In this document: positions 1-10,995 of the stretch, piece after piece
How positions within the stretch are numbered: the first letter of the stretch is position 1
Layout: every line of letters begins with the position of its first letter
Assembly: GCA_947623455.1 (NCBI GenBank)
Contig: OX392538.1
Location: 35,572,001-35,636,000, forward strand
DNA from: Mimachlamys varia
Taxonomy: Eukaryota; Mollusca; Bivalvia; Pectinida; Pectinidae
DNA: 64,000 nucleotides
Reading direction: 5' to 3'
Program-made: the position numbers and the translations under genes
Notes under the pieces: generated by a model
Database searches by the model: none
The model's input: the letters and a program-made list of their open reading frames with translations, nothing else
What the model was told of the DNA's origin: nothing

Positions 1-329
1 TTTTGTAAAAAGACACGAGGTTTACAAAATGTTGAAACCTTGGTTTAAGCCGCTTTTGTGATCACATTCTGTGAAATTTACTAATGTTTGCGAATAAACC
101 CTCCTTTTCCTCCGGTATTAAACAAAAGCAAAACTATGAGATATCTTTTATTGCAAAATTGCATTTACATGCAAAGAATGCTTATAACACTATATTGTAA
201 ACAATCTATGATTAATAAACTGAAACACGTGCTAATTGTAATTGGGGACTAAAGTAGATGTCACCCGAGCTCCCACATTCGATTTGCAGTGCTAAAATAC
301 ACTCAGACAACCACATTTTTATCAAAATA

Positions 330-960
330 TTTAGCTTTAGACTAATGAAGGTGCTTGAAATGGCAGCCATTTTGTTTAATCATGAACCCTATGTCACGAA
401 AGAGTTTGAATCATAAGTCACATATTAGTCACGTTTCATCGAATCAGGATAATGTTTGAATTTCGGCCAATGAGAGTGCAGCAAATAGCAGCCACTTTAT
501 TGATTTTGGAAACCCATGTAATCATGAAACATATGTTACCAACAGTGTTCTTAGAATCATAATTCACCTACAAATAAAATTTCATCCAAAAAGAACAATA
601 ACTGAATTTCAACCAATGAGACTGCTTGAAAGCACTGCCGGTTTAGTGGTTGTGGAAGTGTTTGTCAAGTCATAACACATTCACCTACCAAATTTCAGCG
701 AAATAGGAAAATATTTGAATTTTTATCAATTAGAGACCAGGAAAATAGCAGCCATTTTTGTGGAATCTGTATTAGGTTCCAAAGTGTTTGATGCATTATA
801 ACTTCTTCGTTATAACAGGACAACATTTGAATATTGCCCAATCAGATGCCAGGAAATGGTGGTCAGTTTGTTGAATCAGAAAACTGAACTTCTGTTTTTT
901 AAGTGTCATAAGGATAAGGCACATTTATACAACATTTCATCATACAAGCAACATAATAAA
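330..960. repeat. Degenerate tandem repeat, period about 110-130 bp
   Basis: A recurring pair of motifs, TTTGAATTTCGGCCAATGAG and GCAGCCATTTTG, appears with variation near 330-365, 452-490, 602-630, 715-750 and 827-860. The copies have drifted a lot. The tract probably lies in an intron of the transporter gene. No coding signal was seen in it. Confidence 0.5.
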
Positions 961-1444
961 TTATATCCTAAATAAAAGGGGAGCTGGCCATGAACCTTGG
1001 TGTACACCTCTACGCCCGTCGCCAGGTAGTGGCCATTTGTCGGGGTGTTTTTTTTTTGTGGAACTCAAGTTTTCCAGCAACAAGCAAACCAGTCCAATCT
1101 TATTCTATCATATCTCGCCATGTTGGATAAACTTTGCCCATGTAAGAAAGCTATGCAAGAAAAAATTCTCTTGCATAGCATATCACGCGACGTGACGTGA
1201 TGAAATTAAAACTTTTCACAAAGATTTAATCATAAACACCAGAAAGGTGAGATTATTTTTTCTGTGCAAGTTTTGTTTGCAAATATAGGGAAGCTTAATC
1301 TCGCTGTCTAATTCGTTTTCGTCGCAAAGGCTCAAGGAAAAAGTTGAAATTTTCAAATGGTAGCCAGTCAAAACGTATTTTCAAGGTTTTGTGTTTATCC
1401 GGGTAGTTTATTTGAGAGAAAATGACCAGTGTATGACCTACGGT

Positions 1445-1548
1445 GTAAGATAGGGAAATTCAATCCTCGGGTTTTTTTTAAATCTGGCAAAACCCTCGGA
1501 TTTTTGTCCAAATTTGAAAACCCCTCGGGTTGAATTTCCCTATCTTAC
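1445..1548. repeat. Short inverted-repeat element (MITE-like)
   Basis: GTAAGATAGGGAAATTCAA at the left end is matched by its reverse complement ending CCCTATCTTAC at the right end. A second inner pair of CCTCGGGTTTT blocks is also inverted, so almost the whole 104 bases can fold into a hairpin. It lies in the intron downstream of transporter exon 2. Confidence 0.6.
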
Positions 1549-1632
1549 ATCCCTGGTCATGAAAGAGTTTTATATTCTTTTATAAACGAAACAAGAACGA
1601 TTCATATCATTATATCAAGTTGTATACTTTAC

Positions 1633-1723
1633 CCATAGACCCAGCAGCTTGACCATATAAGGAAGTCCAAGAAAGCCAATGCCAATGAAAGTAGGTATTA
1701 GAAGCATAAATCCCTGGAAATCT
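1633..1723 (-). CDS. SLC36-like gene, coding exon 2 (first membrane helix)
   Basis: The exon is 91 bases: one base completes the split Thr codon, then 30 codons follow. The acceptor is TTTTAATTGTAG and the donor GTAAAG. It encodes the helix GFMLLIPTFIGIGFLGLPYM and ends VKLLGLW. It is conserved-looking coding sequence lying between repeats. Confidence 0.62.
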
Positions 1724-3686
1724 CTACAATTAAAAGAATAAAAAAAAAGTTATAATCAATTTTACAAAGTGGGTAAATATATATTTGCAGACAATCATGG
1801 AAAATTAAGTCCAGTCAATCTATGTGTTTTTTTTTCAATATTTACTGCAAACCAATATATAACATTACCAGCAAAAAATACTTTTCATAAAAGTATGAAA
1901 GCAATGGTTCTCGAGACGTTCATTGTAGTTTACTTTTGAAGTCACAGATAAAGGGTGTTGTATGAGAGACTTGTCGCTTCGCTTCGCTTCGAATAATATG
2001 GAGAACGCCCCTGCGTCAAACGTTCAAATGACGTGTTATTACCAAACTGGGCCGTTTCGCCAATGTCGTTTAAATGGCAACGCATATATACAAACGCAAG
2101 TTCTAAATCAGTTATTGGAAAAAATCTAAATGAAATAAATTGTTATATAGTGGGGGCTTCATTCAATATGATGTAACGGTTGGTTGTTTTTTTTTCACAT
2201 CCTATTAACAACCAGGGTCTTTTACGGAGGCACCCCGGTGTATGCGATGTGTGTGTGTGTTGATAGTGTGTGTATTTGGAAGTCTGCGGTATGTTCATGT
2301 AAGCCTTCTTGCGATAGTCCGGATCTTTTGCCGATTTAAAGTGCTACCACACTGAAGTTTACTGCCGAAGGCCCCCAGCAGAGCATCCCACCCGGTCACA
2401 TTGATGTTCTTTTATAGCACTGTGAAAGTTTAACAAATTACTTTATATCCTTATATAATTTCCACTGGAGTTTAAAATGACTCTCCAGTTGAGGTCAAAC
2501 CAATTCTGTGAGACTATTAGGTATAAATTTGGCCAAAACTCTGGGGGAACGCCAAATCAGACCTGTGTCTTTTCATTATACAACCAAAAACCAAATAACA
2601 GCTTAATATCTCTATCCGTAAACGTATGAATGAGCAGAAAAGAAATCATGACGGAAGGACGAAAATACTGAATGAAATGACAATGGCATTGGCTTATGTT
2701 TTACAAACATCTCTGAGCACTTTGCCTTCATGAGCATATCTACACATCATATCGTATATTCCCGCCATACGATGATGACGTAAACAATAAGCACGAGATA
2801 AAGGATTTCCGGTCGAAGTTCACAGTGTCAGCCAATCTAAACGTGTCTATAATTTAATCCACAAGTAGTTTATTAGGGTTTTGTGTTTACAACAGTTGTA
2901 CTGATTAATCGATACCTTGGAACCTGAATACTCTCATATGTTGTGGTAAAAATCAAGGTCGTGTATTGATATGAAACATGGCAATGAATTGTGCAACATA
3001 ATCTGTTTTGTTTAAAAACATGCATTTCCATCACGGTGTAATTTGTCAGATAATAATAATAATAATAATCCAAGGGTTCTTATATACCGCATTGTCACAA
3101 CCTTAAAGACAGTTTCAAAACCATTCAGAAATTATTATCCATGGTTCTAGGTCCTTAGCAACTAGCCAATGTCGTTCTCAACTCCCATGGGAGCATACAA
3201 CCGCTGCTGCCATTTCGGCGCTCATAGCTAGCATTCTTCAATTTCTAGCACTACCTAATCACGTACTCATTTCAGCTGAGTAGACTGGAACAACCAGAGT
3301 GAACTATCTTGCTCAAGGATACTGACAGGTGCCGTGACCGGGACTCGAACTCGCAACCATTCGATCAGGAACCCGGGGTCCTACCACTAGACCACCGTGC
3401 CTCCGTGTAAATCAAAGCACACTTAAATAAAATTAAAGCATTTCAAAATGACATCAACGTGTTTCGTATACACAGATTCAAACACGTCTTTACCTTTCGA
3501 TTGGACAGACCAGCTGATGTTTACTTACGTTAGTGTGTCATCGCCTTTCGTCTTGTCTTCCTGGTTGATATTTTGTTCGTCAGGTTTAATTGTTTTGTCC
3601 AAGGACGAGTAATGGCCTCCGTTCTGACAACTTTGAGGGACATCGTTATTGTTGAGAGACCCGAGCTCCATCGATTCTAAAGGCAT
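1633..3686 (-). CDS. SLC36-like amino-acid transporter, N-terminal part (exons 1-2, gene continues off the left edge)
   Basis: Two coding exons on the minus strand, 3529-3686 (exon 1) and 1633-1723 (exon 2), join in phase 2 across an intron with a GTAAGT donor and a TTGTAG acceptor. The next donor follows exon 2 at CTATGG/GTAAAG. Together they encode the first 83 residues. Residues 1-53 are hydrophilic and rich in N, D, K and Q, as in cytosolic N-termini. Residues 54-83 are a hydrophobic first helix containing PTFIGIGFLGLPYMVK. That matches the G-x-G-x-L-G-L-P block of transmembrane helix 1 in the AAAP superfamily (SLC36 proton-coupled amino-acid transporters; SLC32 and SLC38 are relatives). 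Family members move small amino acids across plasma or lysosomal membranes, often with protons. I found no further exon in 1-1632, so the remaining helices must lie outside the window. Assignment to SLC36 rather than another AAAP branch rests on one helix and is uncertain. Confidence 0.6.
1836..2465 (+). repeat. Dispersed repeat R1, copy A (interrupted by a SINE)
   Basis: It shares GAAAGCAATGGTTCTCGAGACG, a CTTCGAATAA-TATGGAGAA block and GTCGTTTAAATG with copies at 49985-50420 (same strand) and 48515-48785 (opposite strand). The R1 sequence stops near 2160 and resumes near 2418 with TATCCTTATATAATT. The gap is filled by a SINE in minus orientation, so the SINE landed inside an older R1 copy. 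It lies within intron 1 of the transporter. Confidence 0.55.
2165..2425 (-). mobile_element. SINE family B, nested in R1
   Basis: Read on the minus strand it runs from GGTGTGACCGGGTGGG-like sequence through GCAGTAAACTTCAGTGTGG and a CA-rich stretch to the family 3' end, CTGGTTGTTAATAGGATGTGAAA. The same block order recurs at 29535, 42365 and 56895, and the 3' end alone recurs at 6240, 12395, 36865 and 46200. Confidence 0.55.
3049..3405 (-). mobile_element. tRNA-derived SINE family C, near full length
   Basis: On the minus strand the head reads like a tRNA, with A box TGGTCTAGTGGTAGGA and B box GCGAGTTCGAGTCCCG. A body follows containing GCCGAAATGGCAGCAG and GGGAGTTGAGAACGAC. The copy ends in an (ATT)n tail at 3049-3070, typical of LINE-mobilised SINEs. 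A degraded second copy lies at 14937-15215. It is not a true tRNA gene because the acceptor and T arms do not close and the sequence continues as a SINE body. Confidence 0.75.
3529..3686 (-). CDS. SLC36-like gene, coding exon 1
   Basis: The start codon is at 3684-3686, with A at -3. The exon encodes MPLESMELGSLNNNDV and continues hydrophilic for 52 codons plus two bases (AC). It ends at a consensus GTAAGT donor (3523-3528). No signal peptide is present, as expected for a multipass carrier with a cytosolic N-terminus. Confidence 0.6.
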
Positions 3687-3847
3687 AGTGTCCGCTACAT
3701 GTGTGCCGACTACCTACCTTCTAACTTTACAATAGTCGCATAAACTCATATATATATATATGGGTTCATTGACAATGTAAAGTTTGAAATCATCATAATT
3801 ATAATAATATCCATGGCTATAGATTGATATCATTCATGAATATTCAT

Positions 3848-4062
3848 GGCGATGGTCGGATGGCGTAATGGATAGTGGACATGCCCTTTACAAACACTTC
3901 CAAAGTTCGATGTCCCGATCGGATGTTAGGAGGTTGGGTCACCTGCCCAACCACGTGGGTTTTCTCGGTGTACTCAAGTATCCTCCCACACGATGATCCC
4001 CATGCGCTTGTATCCGGACAAACAAGATATATCCACATTATATTCATATATTCATGAGTTCA
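3848..4062 (+). mobile_element. SINE family A, diverged copy
   Basis: The head GGTCGGATGGCGTAATGGATA resembles an A box. The core is GGTTGGGTCACCTGCCCAACC, then CACGTGGGTTTTCTC, then ATCCTCCCACA, as in the better copies at 7608 and 43995. Reading frames on either strand here are by-products of this repeat. Confidence 0.65.
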
Positions 4063-4069
4063 ACTGATA

Positions 4070-5520
4070 ACGAGTAGTTTTCAAATCAAACATACAAAAG
4101 CCCATCTGTTCCGTGCCACGCAACGCTGACAATAATAGCCACAAACGAACGGCTACATGATTACATTTTCAATTGGCTGTAATTTAAAATCGCTTTGACG
4201 TCATGATTGATTTATATTGATATACCTGTTGAAAATACAAATATACCAATTTTACTTATGTTTCCCATTGAAAGTACAAAGAACTTTCCCGTATTTTGTT
4301 GTTGTCTGTATAATCGAAACAACACTATTTACATGTCTCCCTTCTTGAGCTTAGTAAACTCTGTGTATGAATTAGCGTATACCAAATGTAAAAAGGCTCA
4401 GCGTATTGATTTCATTTTCAAATATGGCGTCATTCACGCTTCAGAACGAAAACCATGCGTTGACAGCCATTGCTTGGTTCTTTCAACATTTTCTAAACGT
4501 TAAACACATATTGAATTCATTACGCATAAAATACAATAAATGGATGCTGGTAAACTTTTTAATATTAAATTGATGCACATTCTTAATTCTCGTGACAGTG
4601 ACGCAAAAATGGCCGTTTTCGATCAGTTGCGACGTTCGACCGCGTCACTGCAAGACCAATGTATCAATGCGTGTACATAGCAACCGTTGTAAGTAAATAC
4701 GAATGTTTGAAATGCTAGTATTATTATTAAGATAAAAATGCAAATGTGCTGAAATGAAAAAAAAAAAAAAGATACTGTTAAATGAGTAATTTCTAAGTTT
4801 ACCAATATATCGTTGTAGATTCACTGGGACTATTTTGTCTTAGCAACCGCGGCTGCCGTGGTTGCCATCGTAGCAACCGAATGTTTGTATCTGCGTATAG
4901 TATTTAAACATTATTTATGATGTACGAAAAATCATCCCGGTAGACTGAGTTGCGTTCTCAAAGCGTGACTTGGTTGCGGCAGGTCGCACGAAGTCGACGG
5001 TTGACCGAGGGTTGATCTGCCTTGATCTGCCGTGGTCGCATAAGGTCGGGGAATGGTCTTCCCTGAAAAGAGATCGTAGCTCGGTTTTTTGACATGCAAA
5101 AAAACTGAGCCTTGATCTAAATGTCGGAAAAAGAGCGTCGGAAGAGCGAGCAAGGTGGAGAAAAGGACGTATTTGTCGAGGGACCATTGAGTCTAGAGCG
5201 GGTATGAGCGAAACTCAGTCTTCTCGATCGAGAACTGATTGTGCTCATGGTCGTGCAGCTCAAAACTTGCGAAGAAAGATCAACGCAAGGTCGACGCTAT
5301 GTTGCAGGATGATCGAATAGATCGGACCTAGTTCGTGTTAAGATCGAGTAAATAAACGCATCTATAGTGTATGTTGAGCGTCCAAAGAGCGTATAGGACG
5401 CAGATAGAGCGTCCACATCGAAGGTCATACGAGATTACATCGAACACAGAGCGTACACAGAAATAAATGGTTGGATCCCATGGATTTTGTCTGCGATTTG
5501 GTCTGTGACTACGGGGAAAC
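4070..5520. other. Intergenic, no gene seen
   Basis: Mostly unique-looking AT-rich DNA. From about 4920 to 5460 base composition shifts to more G and C with many GATCG and GAGCG words. Open frames there lack splice sites or protein-like composition. I see no host exon. Confidence 0.4.
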
Positions 5521-5524
5521 TGAT

Positions 5525-5672
5525 CATAGTCGCGCGTGGTCGCGTGCGTTTTTTCCAGATCGTACTTGGTGAAATGACCCCATAATGTTCGCTATAACAC
5601 GGTGTTTTAGTCGCGCATGGTCGCGTGCAATTTTCCACATCGTACTCGGTAAAATACCCCCCCCCCCCCCAT
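5525..5672 (+). repeat. Two-copy tandem repeat ending in a C14 run
   Basis: TAGTCGCGCGTGGTCGCGTGCG near 5527 recurs as TAGTCGCGCATGGTCGCGTGC near 5609. Both are followed by TTTTCCA-ATCGTACT-GGT-AAAT, giving a period of about 82 bp. The second copy ends in 14 consecutive C at 5657-5670. Confidence 0.6.
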
Positions 5673-5809
5673 TAAGGTTAATCTTTCTAAAGCTGGCATG
5701 TCTGGTACAACAAATTAACACGATTTCGATTGAGCTGTTAAAACCAACGTATAAACATACAATATTTTAAATATTTTGCTAGACCTAGAAATTCCCTAGC
5801 TATCATAAA

Positions 5810-5915
5810 TCTTTCCTTTTTTTCATATATTACATGATGTATAACCCCTTGTTTAATGGATTTTTGGTTCGGATTATTGTTTTGTTGTCGCTTCGGTATT
5901 CCCAATTCTTTTGTA
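5810..5915 (+). mobile_element. 3' fragment of the RT retroelement
   Basis: TTAATGGATTTTTGGTTCGG, GATTATTGTTTTGTTG and CGCTTCGGTATTC match the 3' terminal block shared by the RT-element copies at 15.9, 38.4 and 59.8 kb. No coding sequence is retained. Confidence 0.5.
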
Positions 5916-6239
5916 TGATGTACGTTTCTGATTGTGTAATTATAGTATGTGCTTGTGTCAATGTACGTTTAATTACGGCAGAATATATTTCTGTACCACC
6001 TGTTCAAAATCGCGATACCTGAATAAAGCCATTATTAGGTGGTTGATGGAACATGATAACTCTATCTACATAGGTACATGCATTTCCTGATGAACTCTAA
6101 TTTAATTTGCAATAATATAAATTAATGTTTCCTTTAATGCCTAAATATTTGTTTCTCCATTAAAGAAAAGTTCCTCGGTTGTTTGTAAAAATGCTATTTC
6201 AAACAGATGATCTGGTAAATACGGTTTTGTTTTGTTTTT

Positions 6240-6370
6240 GTTTTTGTTTGTTTTACGTCCTATTAACAGCTAGGGTCATTTAATGACGTGTCAGGTTTTT
6301 TGAGGAGGAAAGCCGGAGTACCCGGTAAAAAAACACTGATCTACGGATAACCACTTGGCCATCGTAATTT
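6240..6370 (-). mobile_element. SINE family B 3' half
   Basis: On the minus strand it reads TTACCGGGTACTCCGGCTTT, then CCTCC, and ends CTAGCTGTTAATAGGACGTA followed by an A/C-rich tail. It therefore shares its core with family A and its 3' end with family B. Confidence 0.55.
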
Positions 6371-7600
6371 CCATATCAGGAATATTATCGGAACACCTGT
6401 ACAATGCATGTTGAAAACATCAAATTTGTGCTTGCATTTCCCTGTTTAACCTATTATGTATTTCTTTTTCTACCACAATACCTTGTGTTATTCCACACTC
6501 AGACCATTGTATAAACGTGCTGATTGTTGAATAAATATATTTTATATACAACTGTTGGAATATGACCTTCCAGACTTTTGATTGGTTGAGAAGTTGAACT
6601 TTGACCGGAAATCACGTGGTCAATGCAACGTGCTGATTGGTGACGACATCAGAATTTGGCGGGAATATATACGAGTTGATGTGTAAAAGGGCTTCATTTC
6701 ACCGAAAAATCTTCCCGGAAGACTCAGAGCGTGTGTGAAGTCTAGATCTATTTTAAAAGTCGTGTAGTGATAAATTCAATTATAGTTGATCAGAATGGAT
6801 ATATAATGTTATAAGAATGTTATATTTTAATTAAAACATTAGACATTCAAGTATAATGTGAAGAAGATTTACTGTATCACATTTGAAAGTTTTCAAGAAA
6901 ACAACAACTTCAAAACACAATAAACAATGAATGGCTTTTGATAATTGAGCCTTGCCCATCCCCTCCCTATTCAATGTTTTGTCTGTATCGGGTCAGATCA
7001 GATTTGAAGATTTAGACAGACTTACACTTGGTCATCTAATTAGATAATGACCCCCTCAGGCCTCAACCCCTCCTGGTCAAAATTTACCTGTATCCGGTCT
7101 GATACAAGGTGTGAAGATCTGGAGATAACAACCCTGGGACCCATGATTGTTAGTTTGAAACAGGTCATACATGGTATCACCTTATACATGTCTGACCTTT
7201 ATTTATAATTGCAGGTTCATGCTGCTGACAGTCTAGACCCAGGGTTCATATTACCTGTATTTTTACTTTGACAAAACCGTGTATAGTCTCTTTCAATATT
7301 TACAAGTCTAATAATTACCTGTTCATAAATTTCAAGTTAAACTTAGCCTTCAATAGAAAATACTTTTTTATTTAACAAAATGAAAAATGTTTCAATTAAC
7401 ATTGTAAAGGGAATAAATTAAATACGATGAAGCATTCCACAGGTGAGTTGTTACCTGATAATTATAGTTACTTTTCAAAAACAGGCTATAATATAGCCTC
7501 ATCTGTAATTAGTACCCATTGCTCCCACCCTGTACCTGTATCCTATTTACTAAAATACAAGGCTATATATAATATTGGCTGAGTGGGACACTTGCCTTTC
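6371..7600. other. Intergenic, no feature seen
   Basis: AT-rich sequence without recognisable exons, long reading frames or clear repeats. Confidence 0.4.
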
Positions 7601-7607
7601 CTCCTAC

Positions 7608-7875
7608 ATTACTTTATACATGTATATAAACTTTATTTATTTTACAACAATTATGAAAAAAGCTATACAACTTATATTAATCACTCTTGTTGGCCCGGAT
7701 GTTAGCGCGCGAGGGGTTTTATTGTGGGAGGAAACCGGAGTACCCGGAGAAAACCCACGTGGTCGGGCAGGTGACCCCATACCTTTTCACGTCCGGTCAG
7801 GGAATCGAACCCCGGCCGCCTTGGTAAAAGGCAAGTGCGCTATCCACTGCACCACCCGACCACCTACATACTTTA
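7608..7875 (-). mobile_element. SINE family A, best-preserved copy
   Basis: On the minus strand it has head GGTGGTGCAGTGGATAGCGC (A box), B box GGGGTTCGATTCCCTGACCG, and the core GGGTTTTCTCCGGGTACTCC followed by GGTTTCCTCCCACAATAA. It ends AATTGTTGTAAAATAAATAA. The head is derived from a tRNA. The frame read across it on the plus strand is a by-product. Confidence 0.8.
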
Positions 7876-7879
7876 TCCC

Positions 7880-9890
7880 TTCTACTCTCTTTTCTATTTT
7901 CTCTCGTCCACCGAAGGTCGTAAGGCCATGTGAGGACGTAAAACTCTTAAAATAAATAAATAATTAAGTGGGACATTAGATGTTGCTGGTACCTGCAGAA
8001 ATTAATGCAGCCGTCCGCAAAACCATAATTTTTTTAATTAAGCAGAACTCCGATAATTATAGACTCCGAACCCAAATTGGACTAAATTATATAATATGGG
8101 AAGACACCAGACCTTGTATTTTTTATGAACTTGAAACCTAAATACAAACACATACATATAATAAATAATATAATAGCCAAGACAAAAGTCATATTCTAAC
8201 ATACCACAAACGGTATATGGTTTAATTCTGATTGATCTAAAACTAGTCAACATACATTATATTATGCAATATATCAATACTTTGGAATATCAGGTAATAT
8301 TTGACTTATATGGAACATATTTTAGTAGCTTTGATTGCAGAATAAAATATCATAAAAAAAAATAAAATAAATATAACTTAAATTATGACTCTTCTTATAT
8401 TTAGAAATGTCAGTTGGCCACTATAATCATAACAGATACTGACACATATTAGTTTCATCCTAATATGACAAGGCTTTTCATCAATTTAAAAGTCTATAAC
8501 TTTATGGTCTTGATTACCATTGCAAATTTTTACTCATACTTGTATTTGTAATATGTGATGTAATGTGTGACACTTTCTTCAGTCAAAAAACTGTTGATGC
8601 TCAAATGCCATACAAACCAATAAAATATACACTGGTCTGAGACAAAGCTCTCCAATGTCAGCCGTGTTATTTTAGTTTAAGTAGACTAATAGCCAAAACC
8701 TGATTTGCGTCATATATCCTCGGAATTATATGAGAGCTCTGCTATCTAAGTCCGTGATGGTACTTGGAGATAATTAATTAAAGTTACATTATATATATAT
8801 ATATAAGTGAAGCTGATTTTATTCTGAATGCATGATACATGTAGCTATAAAATAACATAAATGTCAAAGCACCGACAAAACTTGAGATCTATACAGTGTA
8901 CATGTAATTCTGTGGTCAAAGTCATACTTTAAGATTTTTCATCATAACACGGACTGTAAACCCGGTATACATGCAGTGCCTGTATCAGTATTTGGCTACC
9001 AAGTCTCTCACTTGGAACAAATATCAGGTGTGACAGACCAGAGTCACCAATGCATAGCCAGTACAGATATATAGTTGACACTTATACTGGTTAGTTCACA
9101 ACCATACACATATACTGTAGTGTGGGAACAATCTATCATGTAAATAAATCAAAATGGTGTTAGTGTAGGGGTTTTAAACCTAATCATATCAGCTTAACTG
9201 ATTTTAATAGAAGTTAAAGATAAACCTTTCTTCATTACAATTAATTTTTCCTTTGGTGTAAAAAAAAAAATAAAAAAATAAAGCTAACATACATGAAATA
9301 AAATACTTTTTCATTTATTTGAAATTAGATAAGTTTCATCAATACTTGTTTAATTACAATATTTAAATGGATAAATAATAGCATATACATGGACACATAC
9401 ACAAAAAACTTGTTTTAACATTCAGATACACAATAAAAATGTTTAATTTACTTTTGTTTCAATACAAATATTATCAATATCATTTTAAATATTAAGCAAT
9501 TAACTTTCATAAAACTTGATATTATACTGTCTTTTATACATCTTTATATACATGAAGGTTAATTGGTTCAATATGTTCACCACACAAGTGTATTATAAAG
9601 TTATTTAATAGTGGTCCAGCTCTTTATTCCTTGTATACGAAACAACAAAATTTAATGTTGATTTTAGTATCTATCTTTCATCTATGGTAAACAGAACAAC
9701 ATGTCTTATATAGCGTTTTATTTAATTTGAATGTGAACCCCAAGTAGAATTGAATTTCATGTCTTTACAAATAGGACTCCAGGTAGACTCAGAGTGGACC
9801 AGGAGTGCACTCCAATTTTACAAGGAGTCCAAACGGAGTGCACTCCAAGTCGAAACGGAGTTCACTTTGGTGTAACTTTTAGTCTTCACT
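7880..9890. other. AT-rich intergenic stretch
   Basis: No exon, RNA gene or clear mobile element seen. Near 9780-9865 the motif GGAGTGCACTCCAA recurs in a short local duplication, and an (AT)n run lies at 8790-8806. Confidence 0.4.
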
Positions 9891-9894
9891 CAAC

Positions 9895-10290
9895 TGTATG
9901 TGGACATGTGTGTGTATGGGTGCATGTATGTGCATGTGTGTGTCACTGCAAGCAATAAACATCCATGCATGTATGTGTGCAGGTTTATGATTGCGTGCAA
10001 TTAATGAACATCTATGCATATGTGTGCACACATTTGTGTATGTGTACATGCAGGCATACATATATGTAAGCACGTGTGCTTGTGCTAATGTATGTGTGTG
10101 AGGGTGTGTATGTGTACATGTGTGAATTTATGTGTATGTGCATGTATGTATGAACCCTTGTGTTATGGGTCATACTGTTAGTGCATGTCCATGTGTACAT
10201 ACATGTACACATGTATGTCTGTATATGTATGTATGTGTGTGTATTATGTGTTTACACATATTTATGTAAATTTGTGTACATATACCTGTA
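9895..10290 (+). repeat. TG/CATG-rich low-complexity tract
   Basis: About 400 bases of imperfect TGTG, CATG and TGTATG words. It produces Met/His/Thr-rich or Val/Cys-rich frames on both strands, which should not be read as genes. Confidence 0.8.
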
Positions 10291-10354
10291 TCCTGGCTGT
10301 ATGATGTATTTATGTTTTCGTTTCATGTTTGATTTTGTTAAAAAACGTTTAAGT

Positions 10355-10672
10355 GCTAGAATACCACACAGGAACAGAATATTTTGCGACGAAATCAAGA
10401 TAGTAACCATAAAACTTAGTCCATAGTCTTCATCAACATGCATCTCTCGAATCTCTGTGCCGTGAAATTTGTTCGTCAGTAGCTGACATCTATCACGAAC
10501 ATCTCGATATTCAGAACAAGATCTGTTATAACAAATCAACTACGACATAAAAACACCATAGGATGGAGATGATGGGATGTTATTATCAAGAAAGTGAAAG
10601 TTAACGATCAGAAAATCGAAATGGCAATTTTTATCATACATCTTAATAGTTAGCTGCCCGGGTAGGTCTTAG
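10355..10672 (-). pseudogene. RT retroelement fragment, C-terminal coding part
   Basis: On the minus strand it aligns by eye with the C-terminal part of the RT copy at 25 kb: a block around a tyrosine-rich YGVY-type motif, then CRLLTNK-like residues and a GRHLD-like end. The reading frame is broken by substitutions and small indels. Confidence 0.6.
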
Positions 10673-10744
10673 TTAAGCGAAAAAATCTCCAATAACTTAT
10701 GTAATGCTTTTCTATGGATAGTTTTATGGTTAAAACATTCTTAA

Positions 10745-10995
10745 TTTAATGAACGCTGATGAAACTGGGACCTGCCCTCCAACAGTGCTCTTATTAGTAA
10801 AGCAAGGATAAACTCAAGGATTTTGAAAATTAGTGAATTACCTTCTGAAATGCTTTTTTGTTGAGATTTAAATCAGTACTTTCTTATATTAAGGAACGTT
10901 GATGAAACTGGAGCCTGTTATCCAACAGTTCTTGCTTTTATAAGCAAAGCATGTATTAACATACGGATTTTGAAAATTAGTGAATTGATATCGAT
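10745..10995 (+). repeat. Two-copy duplication, offset about 142 bp
   Basis: GAACGCTGATGAAACTGG near 10751 recurs as GAACGTTGATGAAACTGG near 10893. Both are followed after about 70 bases by GGATTTTGAAAATTAGTGAA. The same GAACGTT-ATGAAACTGG end occurs in the inverted-repeat element at 38.4-38.6 kb, so this may be a decayed relative. Confidence 0.55.

Noticed and set aside
3300..3405. Possible tRNA gene
   Set aside because: A and B boxes are present but the acceptor stem does not close and a SINE body with (ATT)n tail follows. The same holds for the heads at 7.8, 34.8 and 47.8 kb.
7575..7955. 126-codon plus-strand frame
   Set aside because: It runs antisense through a family A SINE; the residues are encoded by the tRNA-like head and core.
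9879..10426. His/Met/Thr-rich and Val/Cys-rich frames
   Set aside because: Low-complexity TG/CATG tract open on both strands.
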